DNA from: Asterias amurensis
Lineage: Eukaryota > Echinodermata > Asteroidea > Forcipulatida > Asteriidae
Assembly (NCBI RefSeq): GCF_032118995.1
Contig: NC_092667.1
Coordinates: 4,704,931 to 4,768,930 of the forward strand
Length of the DNA stretch: 64,000 nt
Reading direction: 5' to 3'
Part shown: positions 1 through 12,554 of the stretch, piece after piece
How the letters are laid out: every line of letters begins with the position of its first letter
Position numbering within the stretch: position 1 is the first letter of the stretch
Position numbers and translations under genes: made by a program
The notes under the pieces: generated by a model
The model's input: the letters and a program-made list of their open reading frames with translations, nothing else
Database searches by the model: none
What the model was told of the DNA's origin: nothing

Positions 1-237
1 ATAATTAATTTGTAAAATAACATTATAATATTGTCACACGAGGCAACTTTTGCAGGCAACGGAAGGCAGCCAAGTGCGGCGAATGAGTGAACACTTTGGA
101 AGCACATGTCATTTACGATCACATCCAGCAAACATAATTATTTCAACACTCAAAATGTGAATGCTTTAATTTTTTGATGTGGGAGATTATCTTGAATTCG
201 TTGTCTCTAAATTGCCTTATCAATGTTTATTTTTCAG
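1..237. other. Non-coding flank or intron upstream of KH gene
   Basis: AT-rich sequence with no convincing coding exon. A pyrimidine-rich 3' splice acceptor (tatttttcag) ends at 237. This suggests that the stretch is intron and that earlier exons or a 5' UTR lie to the left. An in-frame ATG at 179 stays open through the acceptor, so a start there cannot be excluded. Confidence 0.5.
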
Positions 238-2944
238 TTGCCGTCTTTCTGTGGTTGACATGAGAACCGATCCCTGCTCATCTGGTTCTTCTGGCCCTGG
301 GACCAGTGGCATTGACTCGTACACAGTGGACGAGTCTGGTTCATCTGACACCAAAACCGTTGCGTCAACCTCTGGATTCCTTGAGATTGGACTATCTATT
401 GATGTGGTCCGTGGTTCGGACCCTAAATCGGGGTACCCGGAGTTTGACCGTGGGTCTGTTTCTTCTATTCCTATCACCAATAGGTAAGCTCTCAACACAC
501 CAATTTGGCAAGCTTTCAATACAAATATTGTAGCACATATTTTTTATAGTAATTTGATATACAACAAAATTAATTTCCCTATCAAACGGGTATTTAGCCC
601 AACCCTAAATTTGATCTTTATTAACATTTTGTGAGAGAATTATAATAGTCATTTTGCGAGTTGTCTTTGGCAGAAGTTTAGTTCTGATAATATAATTTAA
701 AAAAAGGTGTGTTCTCGAAGTTTGGCAGTAGGCCTATACCCTATACTCGTCTCTCTTCTCCCGAAGACAAGCAGTGTGTACTATTCAAAACGTCGAGAAA
801 CCAACATTTATCCAAAATGAGTTTGATGGCTGTATTATTACCCACAAGTTGAGTTTTTCCTATGAGCCACACACCATGCAAAGCTTCAAACCTCACTTAA
901 AGTTTTGCGTTTTATGTCCAGTTCTGCTTCAGATGTGGTAAAAGATAAGGTGGTGTTTGTGTGCAAGATCAAGAAAGGGTGCATGGGCCGCATCATTGGC
1001 AAAAAGGTAAATATTACATTCACACAGAACTCATAAAGAAACACAAGAAGTACTTCAAGAGAACTCAATGAAATCACAAGTAAAAACACTTTTTCCTCTA
1101 ACAGGGTCGTAAACTGAAAGAAATCAAGAGTGAGCTCCATGTTGACTTCTTGCATGGAACTTTGGACGAGAAATATGCATTCGTACGTCTTGAAGGTACG
1201 ATTCAAATTACAAATAAAATGTTTTCATTTTTATGTTATTTTTAACATGGGAACTCGATAACAATTCAATGTAAAATTTCAAAAAGCTGGATACAAATTT
1301 CTTCACTTGTTGATTTAATAAATATTTGTATGTTAAACATTACGATTTTACAATTTGTCTCCAAGGAGCTGCAGATGATGTGGAGGCAGCAAAAGCACTG
1401 GCTTATCAAAGCATTCAGACGGTAATTAGACATTCCTTTGTTGGCCCTGACGAAGTTTGAAAATTATTGGTGTATTTACAATAAATTACGTGAAGAGGTT
1501 TTTCAAGTATGATTCAACACCCGCGCCTGTAGTAACAAACTATGAGTTGTTTGAAATAGTAACAAATTATGAGTTTTTTTTTAAATAATTGTTTTCTCCC
1601 TTTTTAAACAACAACAACAGGGCATTGTTGAAATTGCACCCAGTGACATAGAAAACCGTATCGCCAACGATGATGACATTGTCACGTAAGTTCAACTGCT
1701 ATTTGGAAGTTCTTTCATATTCAAAGAAAATACTGTCATGAATAGTGCTATTATAATATCTGATGTATAATAAGACTTTCAGAATAAAATAATAAATATA
1801 ATATGCTGGGTTGTGAATCACACCATAGCGCAAGCAATCACAGTGTGTGTGTGTGTGTGGTGTTCCTTAAAAGTTGCAATAAAAGCAGGACCGACTGCAC
1901 GAGTCTAATATCCTTTCACATTATTGTTTGCATCCATGTTGCAGTGAAAACTTGTACCATGTACAAACACAACATGGCAGAGTTGTTGGACAAAATGTAA
2001 GTATTTATGATAATGGCTTCTAATAATAGTGCTCAAACCAGTCTGTCATTCAGTGACGCCCATATATTTACAGTCGTAGCTGCCAAATATGAAGCTCACC
2101 AAGCTGCCCCCCCCCCACTTCAAACAAAAACTGTTGAGCTCTAACACTTTGTTGAATAACACTTACTTATTGATAACAAATTAAAGCAATGCATATTGTG
2201 AACTTGCCTTTAATTGGGTTTACAACGCAGAAAACACCACTTTAACATTTAAAAAGCATTGACACATTTGAAAGTGGTCTACCATCCGTTTGAACAATGA
2301 TAATACAATGTAAATGTTAACGGGTTTATGACAATGAGGGCAGTGTTCATGTTTAGTGGAACAAATTTGTTTCTATTTCAGGGAGTAAATTTGAATCATA
2401 TGAGGAGTCTGGGTGTCGGTGTTAGCACATCAACTGAGCATCACCTGAAAGTTCTTACTATCAAAGGTGAAAGCCAATATTTTGTGTATAAATATTTTGC
2501 TTTAAAAACTTAACCACCTAGCAAAAATGGTAGTGGAATCCTCAAACAGTCAGCCAAATTAATGCTGACCACAGTAACATTAAATTTGTCTCAGCAAATA
2601 GAAAGTTTTTTAACTCAGCAGAGTGGTGAAACAAAGTCCTTCTGAGTTCAGCCTTTGTTTTTCATTGAACAATGATGATAAAGTATATAGGATTTGAGGC
2701 ATGCATGATGATAAAGTAAGAATTCAGCCTCTTTGAAAACTGAAATTAAAAGACAACAGTTCCAGTAGGTTGAATAAGACATTATTTTTTAACACGTACA
2801 GGTACTCCTGAGAGAGTTCAACATGTCCATGAGTGGATAAGGAACAACATTGCAGAGAAGAGCCTATTTGTGCCTGCCCCATTGCCTGGTGAAGTTCTCG
2901 CCCGGTGGTCAGATAACGCCCCCACGGCTATCGAGTCTGCCTGA
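238..2944 (+). CDS. KH-domain RNA-binding protein, eight exons
   Basis: Exons with GT-AG borders and continuous phase: 238-483, 922-1006, 1105-1195, 1366-1421, 1621-1685, 1945-1996, 2382-2466, 2802-2944 (TGA). From the ATG at 260 they encode 266 residues. Residues 1-75 are Ser/Gly/Asp-rich and look disordered. A type-I-like KH module follows, with the loop GRIIGKKGRKLKEI (GxxG = GKKG) and the strand YAFVRLEG. A second KH-like module has the loop RVVGQNGVNL (GxxG = GQNG) followed by a strand containing LKVLTIKG. KH folds bind single-stranded RNA or DNA through the GxxG loop, so an RNA-binding role is inferred from the family. The C-terminal 25 residues are Pro/Ala-rich. I do not recognise a specific orthologue. 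The reading frame is open upstream of 260, so the protein may be longer at its N-terminus. Confidence 0.82.
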
Positions 2945-3074
2945 AGGCCTACGCCTGGCCCAATGAATACGGGCATCAACTAGGAGACTCTTGCTTGGGC
3001 ACGCTGTTATTCTGAACTATTGTACCCTGAAGGTCACATACTCCAGCCCCAACCACTCTTCAACACTCAAACAG

Positions 3075-3260
3075 GGCCCAATATTAATAAAGCTGTTGAG
3101 CAGAAAATACTGCAACTGCTTGACAAAAATGTATTTTGCCAAGTAAAATTGAGTGGGGCACCAGTCACAACAATGTAGACTTAACGTCATTTTGGCCGGT
3201 AACCAGTTTCTGTTAAGCAATACTTGAGACTGTGCTTAGCATGTTTCTGTGCCTACAGTG
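3075..3260. repeat. MITE family 2 (GGGCCCAAT termini), in KH 3' UTR
   Basis: It starts gggcccaatattaataaagc and runs through caccagtcacaacaatgta to ctgtgcctacag. It is the same family as the copies near 10178, 17875, 18490, 25018, 40300, 40925, 46535 and 54825. The ends are imperfect inverted repeats of each other. Confidence 0.6.
3086..3091 (+). terminator. Possible proximal poly(A) signal of KH gene
   Basis: AATAAA lies about 140 bases after the stop codon, inside a GGGCCCAAT-type MITE copy. If used, the mobile element supplies the polyadenylation signal. A second signal follows at 3363. Confidence 0.35.
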
Positions 3261-3362
3261 CTTCCTTACAGTTTATCTGACAAAGGATCATGCTCCAGAA
3301 CAACTGCTTGAATGTCCAGGCAGTTAAATTTGTATTTGTCTACCATAGGTCCTAACTAGTAA

Positions 3363-3368
3363 AATAAA
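3363..3368 (+). terminator. Possible distal poly(A) signal of KH gene
   Basis: AATAAA about 420 bases past the stop, in ordinary AT-rich 3' UTR-like sequence just outside the MITE copy. It is the more conventional candidate for the 3' end. Confidence 0.45.
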
Positions 3369-3524
3369 TCATGTTTCCATTGCTACAGTAAAGGCATAAT
3401 AAGGGCGAACAAGGTTGATTTAATTGTATTTTTTGTATTGTAAGTGTGAGCATCACTGTCATAGAAATATTTATAGGTGGACACAGTTTTAATTTTGAGG
3501 CCACCAATTCATTATTGGTCTTTA

Positions 3525-5720
3525 GTTGCCGGCTGAGGGCGCTAGATCAAATTAACGGTCAGTGATTAGGCGTACATTAATTGTAAACGGATAATTATTA
3601 TTCTTGGAATCAAACGGTTGTAATTGCTGACAACAAAATCTTTCTCTCAAAGTATTACTCAATTAAAGTAATGGTCAAGAATCTAGATGTTTCATGATAC
3701 TCACCAAAGTTTTCAAGAAACTCTAGTTTAGAAAATAAGGGTAAAATTAGCCTAGATCGATCCCCGTCCATTTGCACCTTTCATCTAGATTCAATGCATG
3801 CATATGCAGCAGACGACCGCAAAAGACAACTAGCGCCAAACGTCACCTCCGACCAATCAAAACACATGATACAGAATGCTTCCGTCACCTGCTGAACGTT
3901 TATCCAATGAAATGGTTGTATCCAATGTAATAACTGGTTCCGAAAAGCAAGTACATGTACCATGTTTTATACAGTGCAGATAAAGACAGGGTACCAGTCG
4001 GACGGTCGCCGGCTGAGGGCGCTATATCAAATTAACGGTCGGTGACTTGGGGTTGCAAGATAATTATTTGGACTAAAACGGATCCGATTCAACTGTTGTA
4101 ATTGCTGAAAACAAACCTTTCCTCAAAATATTACTAAATCGAAGTGTACATCAAGAACCCAGATGTTTAATGATACTCGCAAAGTTTTCAAGAAATGCTA
4201 GTTTAGAAATGAAGGGAAGTTTTACCTGCGTTGAAGACCGGCACCGCAGCGAGATAACCACACTCAATCAACAGCTCTTTCTGAACGGCTTCTCCTATAC
4301 GCCTGTGTGGCCCGCGGAGCTGTGGGGTGGGCTCACGGGCTTCGGCACGGTACAATTCTCCAGGTTTTGTAGCAGGTGGGCACAACAACTAGAAGACAAC
4401 AATATAAACTGCAATATCCTCTCCTAAGCATACGGAACACAAAATACAGGTCCAGGATCAGAGATCGTCTGACATCGTCTGACCATGCATAGATCTGACC
4501 GCCCAAACAAAAATATGCGGCGAATGTGTTTAATGTGTACGGCCGGCCAATTACGTGTCATCAGGGATTCATGCCGTACATGCAGACGACCGCAAAATTC
4601 AACTAGATGCCGACCGAACGTCACCTCTGATCAATCAAAACACAGAAAGAATGCTTCCGTCAACTGCTGAACGTTTATCCAATGAAAATTAATGATTGTA
4701 TCACATGAAATAACTGGTTCTGAAAAGCACCATGTACCCACCTGTCTCTACTATCCTTGCGGATAAAGACAGGTACCAGTCATACGCCTGTGGGGCTGTT
4801 GAGGGCGCTATATCAAATTAACGGTCAGTGATTTGACGTTTGAAGATAATTATTTTTGGACATCGATCCGATTCAACTGTTGTAATGGCTGACCGTACAA
4901 CAAAACTGTTCCCTCAAATACTCAAGCAAAGTGTACGTCAATCTAAATGTTTCATGATACTCACAAAGTTTTAAAGAAATTCTAGTTTAGAAAATAAGGG
5001 TAAAACTTAGCCTAGAGGTCAATCCCCGTCAATTTCCCCCTTACATATAGATTCAATGCAGACGACCGCAAAAGGCAACTTGCGCCAAAAGTCACCGACG
5101 ACCAATAAAAACACAGTATACAGAATGCTTCCGTCACCTGCTGAACGTTTATCCAATGAAAATGATTGTACCCATGAAATAACTGGTTCCGAAAAGCAGA
5201 TACATGTACCGGGCTTTATACAGTGCGGATAAAGACATGGTACCAGTCGGACACGTCGCCAGTTGAGGGCGCTATATCAAATTAACGGTCAGTGATTTGA
5301 CGTTTCAAGATATTTATTTTTGGACTATCAATCCTAAAATTGCTGAGAAAAAACCTTTCATCAAAACAACTTGAATTCAAAGTGTACATCAAAAACCAGA
5401 AGTCTAATGATAAAGCTTTCAAGAAATCCTGGTTCTAGAAACAAAGGGAAGTTTTACCTGTTTGAAGCAGCGAGATATCACACTCAAGCACAGCTCTTTC
5501 CGACCTGCTCCTCTATCCTACACCCCGGGGAGCTAGCTGTGGCCATGGGGTGGGCTCATGGGCCGCGGTACGGTACCATTCTCCAGGTTTGTGGCAGGTG
5601 GACACTAAACAACTAGCAGACAACAATACCTGCATTATCCTCTCATAAGCATACGATACAAAATACAAATCCAGGGGTCGTCTGACCATAGAAAAAGGTC
5701 TGACCGTTTAATCGAAATGG
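3525..5720. repeat. Dimeric tandem repeat, about 1.25 kb unit
   Basis: The landmark gagggcgctatatcaaatta occurs at about 3535 (variant), 4015, 4801 and 5265, with spacings near 480, 785 and 465. A second landmark, gcttccgtcacctgctgaac, recurs near 3876, 4651 (variant) and 5129. A third block, cgaggtggg-poor sequence containing cacagctctttc or acagctctttc, is found only in the longer intervals (about 4270 and 5490). The pattern is therefore a short plus long unit duplicated once and diverged. No coding potential is seen. The short open frames at 4170-4427 and 5371-5616 are repeat-internal. Confidence 0.7.
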
Positions 5721-6225
5721 ACATTAATTGCAGAAAAAATGCGGGGAATGTTCATTGTGTGTACGTACATGGATGTTACATGTGTGTGCATGATGTTTAC
5801 GTACATCCATACACACAACAACGCTATGACGTCAAAAAGCAGTGACCATTTGTGGGCGGGATTTCATTTTTAGGCAATTTCATTGGTCAATAGTTCGTGA
5901 GTAGTTGGTGAGCACAAAGTAAGGGGCTGGGAATGGAGGGGGGGGGGGGGTATGTTTAATTATTTGCCTCATGTATAGAATCCTCAAATCTGATTGGTTA
6001 AAAATGGAGTCATGGAAATAGCTATGCCCCCTTTTTCTACCAAGATGACGTCATAGTGACTATGCTCGGGGCAGTCAATTTACTATGCTCGCTCTGAAAA
6101 TAATGCAACTATAATATGTATAATGTACGACTAGCGTTCTGTTCGACCTTTCTTCTCAGATGTCCTTTCACCGTATAGTCCGAGTGTTGTTGATTAGAAG
6201 AATAAATATCTTTTTAAGTATATAA
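5721..6225. other. Intergenic, no gene seen
   Basis: It contains a homopolymeric G run (about 5939-5950) and two TGACGTCA or TGACGTCA-like palindromes (about 5827 and 6045). Because the flanking genes converge here, these CRE-like sites are not obviously promoters and more likely belong to repeats. Confidence 0.5.
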
Positions 6226-6394
6226 AATAAATATTGACTGCTTAGTCGGGAAACAGTTCAAATTATAGGCCCTCGGTGAAGTCAAAACCATGGCTATGCC
6301 CTCAGCTTCGCTTCGGGCAAATCCATGGTTTTGACATCATCTTGGGCCTATAATTTGAATGTGCCTCTCATAGCAGTCAATATTTCTATATTAC
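6226..6394. repeat. Long inverted repeat (foldback element)
   Basis: The outer arms aatattgactgct / agcagtcaatatt enclose inner arms running ttcaaattataggccc ... tcaaaaccatgg and ccatggttttgaca ... gggcctataatttgaa. The loop is short and rich in gcttcgcttcggg. The structure is typical of a palindromic MITE. Confidence 0.75.
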
Positions 6395-7531
6395 GACATA
6401 AATGACTGTTAGGTCAGGTCAGGTGGTGTTGTTACTGTCTGAAGTAAATTCAACCAAGTACGCGTTGAGTAAATAAGCACTTAATTAATATAAAAATGTA
6501 TGCTCATCATACCAATAGAAACCCAAGTGAAATCATCAACAAATAGAAATAAAAAATAAAAAATCACAGAAATTAAAAAATTCATCACAAAAACAAACGT
6601 TATAACAAAGGACCAATCTCACTCTATAAATATATTATGACATTCGATAAAAAAAGTTTTATTAGTATTTACAAACGAATTTACAATTTATTCCCTACCG
6701 AAATTAAACCATTTAAAGTAAAGAAATCAATTGTAAGCAAACTTTAAATAGTAACAAAAAATTTGACTGTGATTCTTTCCATTATTTTTTTTGTGCTTGC
6801 ATTTCAGAATTTCTTGCATTGATAATTTATTTTTTAAGAATACACAAGCACAAATCGAAAAATAAAAATAATCATTACTAAAATGTGAATTAATTAAACC
6901 TGTTTATGGTTGACAATCCCAACTCTCTGAGCCAAATATACATGATGTCATGATTTCTTAATTTGGTTTGACCCACCATAGGTCAAAGGTTAATATGTGA
7001 TGAAAAAACAATCAAGAGTTGTAAGGGAACTTAAAAAAAACCTTCAGTATTATAAAACACTTTTTAAATTATCAAATCAACCATACAAAGATTTTTAAAA
7101 CTACTTCTGTTTGTGATTCTTTTATGGACAATAAAATAAAAAATCTGAGTTTTGCTAGCATTGGGCTCTCTTAATTCTTATAAAACAATACCTATTCTCT
7201 TTATAATTTCTCCAAAATAAATTTGAAAATATTTGGGACACTAGGTTGCAGCAGACTTCCAGGTAAATCTATTGTTCTCTTAGGAATGTGCGCCGTACCC
7301 AGAACGACGTACCAGTTTGTGCGGAGTGAGCCTGGCTTACAGTATGGATTGACATCACAATAACAAACAGAACACCAGGGTAACAGGCAGAGAAAGAACC
7401 GGAAAATACCACCAAGAAAAAAAACCCATAAAAGCCTTGACAACCAAATGAAGAAAATCTCTGAGTCACCTTTACAAAGACAGCTCGATTGAGGTGTACA
7501 AAATTTCCAATGAAACAAGTCCGAGTGATGC
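6395..7531. other. AT-rich intergenic sequence
   Basis: Very AT-rich DNA with many A/T homopolymers and no supported exon on either strand. The open frame at 7201-7623 overlaps the last PEX3 exon in another frame and is not supported. Confidence 0.55.
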
Positions 7532-7537
7532 TTTATT
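7532..7537 (-). terminator. PEX3: Poly(A) signal of PEX3
   Basis: AATAAA on the minus strand, 34 bases after the PEX3 stop codon. This would give a very short 3' UTR. Confidence 0.5.
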
Positions 7538-7570
7538 TGCGTTGTTGGGTCCGGTGGTTGGTAATGGTGT

Positions 7571-10500
7571 TCATGGGTCATGGGTAGGGTCAGGCGGGAG
7601 CTGGCTGAAGGCCTCGTAGACATTTGCTGCGAAGTCTTTCACGCACTTCATGAGTAGGAGCTCCTGCAGAAAACCAAAATATCCGAGGTTAGAATTTTTA
7701 ATCAAGGAACAAAAATGAATTAGTTTTCAATGGTGTGTGTAGATTCTCAAGGTTGTTTGAAATGTGTACTGTTGACCCAGCCCTGAAAATCGAACTTGAG
7801 GGTGAGGGGGCAAGGCTATTGTCATTTTGCTTTGCAAGGGGCACTTCCATTGGAAAAACTTTAACAGTTGCATAACAGACTATTTGAAACATTCAAAGGG
7901 TTACCAAGGCCTAGATCAGTGCAAGAGAGGACATGGCCTTCGTGTGATTCTAAGATTGTTGACTTCATAACCATTTTACAGACCCATTGAATTTAGAACA
8001 CATAATATTTAAGTAGTAGACTATTACCTGTATGTAAGGATTGGGCGTCTCTCCACACAGTGCATTGATCTGACCATTGATGACTGGAATTATTTTTGCT
8101 AGTGGAAGATGAGCATCAATCAAGCTGGAAAAGAAAGAAAAAATTCATCAAATAAACCAAATTTAACATAAAATTTGAACAAATTAGGTCTGTGGACTGG
8201 GCTCAAGCTCTGGTGTTGCTGGAGTGTGGGTTTGGGTCAACTGTGGTATTTAACATGCATTGCACCCAGGACTTTCAGCAATTATGGTTAAGTGGTTTGC
8301 TTACAAACACAAGTGTCAAGACCAGGACTTGAACCCACATTCTGCTGATCAGAAACACTAGAGCTTGTGTCAGTCTGGTGCTCTTAACCACTTGGCCATG
8401 ACACACCATTATGAAAACTACTCGATTGTGCTTGTAACAAGAAAGAAAATAATTGTGTTGAATGAGAATCACACAAATCCCTACAGGGTCAAAATTATTA
8501 CCCTGTTGTTGGTGCTGTTTCTGCTGAAAAGTCAGACGAAGGTCTGAAAAAGTCAGCCATGTTGTCGAGCACTCGGCTAAAGCCAATGTCCAAGCAAGTA
8601 TTGAGAACACTGTGGAAGTCGGAACTGCATGGATCAAAATAGAATGAAAGTGTAATAATAAAACAAGTGTAAAACCAAAACATAAAAAAATATTCATTAC
8701 CTCTGCTGTAAAGGCAGTGTAGAATAAGGACTAACGGTAATGGGACGCATGTTTTTTCCTGAAGTACAAAGAAGACTGATCAAAATAATCAAGGGGAAAA
8801 CAATACTTCACATAACTTCCAGGGGTTAGTGATGAGAAATCAATAAGGCTCGCTGCCTATGATAGCGAGGCTTGCTCGTTACCTATTTTGTTGTTATTGA
8901 TAGTCTGTTTTTCCCCTCTTGTTAGTCTGGGTTTGAACAATTGTTTTTCTTTTTGTTACATCACTACCTACCTCTCCAGCATGTCTCTTGTTTCAAGCAT
9001 CAGTTTACCGTTGACTGTGAGTTGATCTGAAGAAATCTGACACGCTGTATCTTCACCCTGGTCCTCATCTTCTTCCACTGGTACCATGTATCTCACCAAT
9101 GGATGAATGGTACACTCCATACCAGAACCTGCCACAATGAGCATCAGTGTATAAATAATGAACATTAACGAAAGATGGACTGTTCCATTTTTCAAAGAGG
9201 GGAAACTGGTTGAATGGAAAATTCTATCTTTCAACAAATATGTATCTTTCTTTCTATTGCACGAATGTAAAACATTCATTATTTGTTCCATGGGAAAATA
9301 TAAGTACCGGTAGCTGTTGCAAACATGGCTTCTGTTGCCCCATGTCCTGGCCTTGGTGCTTTTTTAAAAGTTTCCCACAGACTTGAGGATTTTCCAATGG
9401 AAGTGCCCTTTGGAAAATGAAAATGACCCGGCCCTCTCAAAGATAAAATTCCGTGCCTGTGAGTGGATCAATAAAACTGGCCTCCCGGGTTATCTAGCCT
9501 CAGTTATGAACCCTGGAGTTTAACTTGAGAATGTCTGTTTTTCTCCTACCTTGTTCTCCCAGCTTAGCTGCTTCAACCTGACATCTCACACTGCTGAATA
9601 ACCTCTCAATGTCTCTCAGACCAAGTGTCTTCTGTAATGGCATGCTATCAAACACAACACAAATCAGCTATGAATTAAAATACAAGAAACTTTGGCAAAT
9701 GAAAAATTGTCGTTTTCTCTCAGAGATGAACCTCCAGGCCTGCATAGTACATTGGATGCTACGCATGTAGTGCGTAGCACAACTTTCTAGTAAAAATAAA
9801 ACACATCATGTGATGCACTCTAAACCGATTACAAGGCAGAACCTCTTTAAGGGTCGTTATAAAATAAACTCGCTTTGAAAAGAAGGAAAGCAGCTTTCCT
9901 CAGATTGCTTAAGCTACAGTGAAAGTATACTTTTAGTTTTATCTTTGAATCTTTGGCAAACATCAGCAACCTTTTACATGTAGCTGTCAATAAAAATAAG
10001 CTTTTCCTTCTCATTGGAGTTGACTTACCTTCCAAGCACATTTTCTACTGCTTCACGGACAGCGGATACCATGCAAGACATTCCTGCGAAAACAAAATGG
10101 TTAACAAAAGTTATGTCATTATAGTGACTAAGCTGAACAGTGGCATACTCATCTGTGTCCAGTTGCAGGGATAACACCTGGGCCCATTTTTTTTTTTAGA
10201 GCTGCTTACACACAAAAAAATGCTAAGCATAACAGAATTATGCTTACCAGAATAAAGCTTCCAGTGTTTCTCCTATGTACTATGTTTGTGACTGGTATCC
10301 TGCTCATATCTGCTTAGCAGTAAATTGTTCAGCAATGTACATGTTTCTGCTTTTGCATCTCCATGAAATTTGGCTCTGTTCGTATAATTTCTAGTGAGTC
10401 CCTAATACCACGGACATTCAGTGTTTCAAGCTGATCGTTGACTAAACTCAGACGATTAGGTGTAGTCAGTTGGTCATTTCAAGTTTTCACAATGCAAGAA

Positions 10501-12554
10501 CAAAAATTCTTTCCAACCTACCGTCAGTGAGTAGGTACTGGACGTTTGCCAGATATCTCTTCTGCACATCAGGAGTAGCTAATATTCTCTCCTCACTCTG
10601 AAAATATGAAAATAAAACACAAATCTGAGGAAGTCATACATAGACGAGGAGCATGAAATATAGATTGTGTGATTGGTGTTTCTTCAAGGACATAACATCA
10701 CACCACTTTTATCATGGAATATGCAAAGGTAGACAAATTTCTGCAAACTAAATGCAGATGAGAAGTAGGATTAAATGTGTTTCAAATTAACTGGGTTGTT
10801 CATTAAATTACAATAATATTTAAATGTATTTATTAGGTGGTTATTTACTAATGGCCAGGGGCCAGAGGCAATGACCAAGGGGCATAGAGGCAATGACCAG
10901 GGGCATAGAGGCAATGACAAGGGGCATAGAGGCAATGACCAGGGGCAAAGAGGCAATGACCAGGGGCATGGGGACGATGACCAGGGTCATGGAGTCATTG
11001 GCCAGGGGCATGAAGGCAATGACTAGGCGCATGAAGGCATTGACAAGGGGCATTGTATACGTCCTTGGGCTGTCTCTTACCATTTCGTTCTTGCCCAACA
11101 AGGTATCAAGGTACATGTAGCCTCCAATAATATTGAGCTGTACTCTTAAGAAGACAACCAACATCGCTGTACTGTAAACTGAAGCTATCGTCCGGGAGAA
11201 ACCTGAACACACAATGAGGTAATAAATAGAATTGGCAATTTGGCGGTGGTTCGGGACAAATTTCAGTAAAACTTAAACGAACTGGTTATTAAGGTCACAG
11301 TCACACTGAACTGAAATGTTACTTACTGATTATCTTAAGATCATTCCATAAATCCACTTTGTTCTCCGGCCTGAAGAAAAAACAAAAAAACAAATGTATA
11401 GTGTTTTCAATTAATAAAACAAATTCTACTTCTGAACCTCCATTTATCTAGGGTGACCCATTAATGTAAATCACTAACTCACTACTTCTACAGAAAAGCA
11501 CAAAATCACCTTCTCTGGGTTGATGACACAAAAGGTTTGGGACTTGGAATTCAAATTTATGAGGTACTGTATGTGGAAATAATGATGTTTAGAATGAAAC
11601 TGACTTTGCTTTCAGCATCTGGATGATCCCATCAGAATCCAGCAGGAGGCTCAGGGCTTCCTTAGTCTTGGGTAGCATGGAAAGTACCGTCATGTTACAC
11701 GTTCTTTGATTACTGTCAAAGTGATGCTGCCTCCGTGCCATGACTAGGCACTCATCCGTCTCCTTGTCTTGCCATTGCTGTAGTTTCCATTCTCCGTACT
11801 TCCAGAGCAACACGGCACCTGCACATTATCAAAGATAATAAGAATTAGAACTTAGGCCTGTTTGCTTCGTTTTTTAAAGGGCAAGGGCACCAAGGCATTT
11901 TCTCCTTGGTAAAGTCAAGGGCACCCTGCTGACTGAGGAAATCTTATTTTTCTACTGGATTTTCTACTGGAACATTTCAAGGGATCAAGGGCACCAATGC
12001 AATGACCAGGAGGCATGGAGACAATCAATTGAGAACTAAAGCCGCACTCAGTCAGACCGACCTGAATTGATTGCACTGCTACGGAATATTTGAGGTGACT
12101 TCCATTGCTGATGTCAATGATGAAACCATGGATTGAGGAAGAAACATGCATTTGCATGGGCATGGCTCAGTGATCAGTCATGTGGTGTGTGTAGAGCCAC
12201 CCACCAGCACAATTCCATTATTTGTGTTTCTCAGTTAAGGAAAGTAACAGTAACGCAGATGCTTTAATATAGAGCTATGTAGTTCATATGCTATCACACA
12301 CGAGCGTAATTAATACTACAACCTCAAACAAAGATATGTTTCTAAATCTAACAACAGTACCACAAAGTAGACGTAATAATAGCGCAACTGGTTAAGGGAG
12401 GTTTTCTAGTTCTACACATACATGCTGATTAACAAAAACAATGAATTGAACTTTGAAGTAGAAGGTCGTCGAAAAACTTACCTCCAGTAACGACGCCAAG
12501 TACGACGAATTTTTTCTTATGCCGTCTCACAAAGTTCTTAAGTGATTCTAACAT
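7571..12554 (-). CDS. PEX3: Peroxisomal biogenesis factor 3 (PEX3), complete, 11 exons
   Basis: Exons in gene order: 12554-12482, 11818-11605, 11370-11327, 11202-11081, 10597-10522, 10083-10029, 9644-9550, 9128-8972, 8624-8502, 8124-8028, 7663-7571. All have GT-AG borders and continuous phase and encode 382 residues, close to the roughly 373 of the human protein. The N-terminus is a basic stretch (RRHKKKF) followed by a hydrophobic anchor ending LLWKYG. Family landmarks follow: [66 protein letters not shown] and [13 protein letters not shown] near the C-terminus. PEX3 anchors in the peroxisomal membrane and docks PEX19 carrying membrane-protein cargo (established for the family). The ATG at 12554 is used because the next ATG upstream runs at once into a stop. 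The gene looks intact and single copy. Confidence 0.96.
8270..8410 (-). repeat. tRNA-derived SINE-like unit, in PEX3 intron
   Basis: On the minus strand an A-box-like TGGCCAAGTGGTTAAGAGC and a B-box-like GGGTTCAAGTCC are spaced as in a Leu/Ser-type tRNA. Body sequence related to the copy at 36390-36540 follows. It lies in the intron between PEX3 exons 9 and 10. Confidence 0.6.
10178..10345. repeat. MITE family 2 copy in PEX3 intron
   Basis: It starts gggcccattttt..agagctgctta and contains ctaagcataacagaattatg and gcttagcag, matching the family copies near 25018 and 46535. Confidence 0.5.
10858..11056. repeat. 21-bp minisatellite in PEX3 intron 4
   Basis: About nine to ten copies of a unit close to caatgaccaggggcatagag+g, becoming more degenerate toward the exon. 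The array starts only about 25 bases past the donor of PEX3 exon 4. Related single units occur in intron 1 near 11995-12020. The apparent open frames across it on both strands come from the repeat. Confidence 0.85.

Noticed and set aside
5825-6060. CRE sites as a promoter for a gene between KH and PEX3
   Set aside because: Both neighbouring genes end here, and no exon lies nearby. The sites probably belong to palindromic repeats.
10841-11212. Minisatellite-derived protein (MPLVIAS repeats) fused to a PEX3-like segment
   Set aside because: The PEX3 exon 4 donor at 11081/11080 is clear, and the repeat part is intron read-through.
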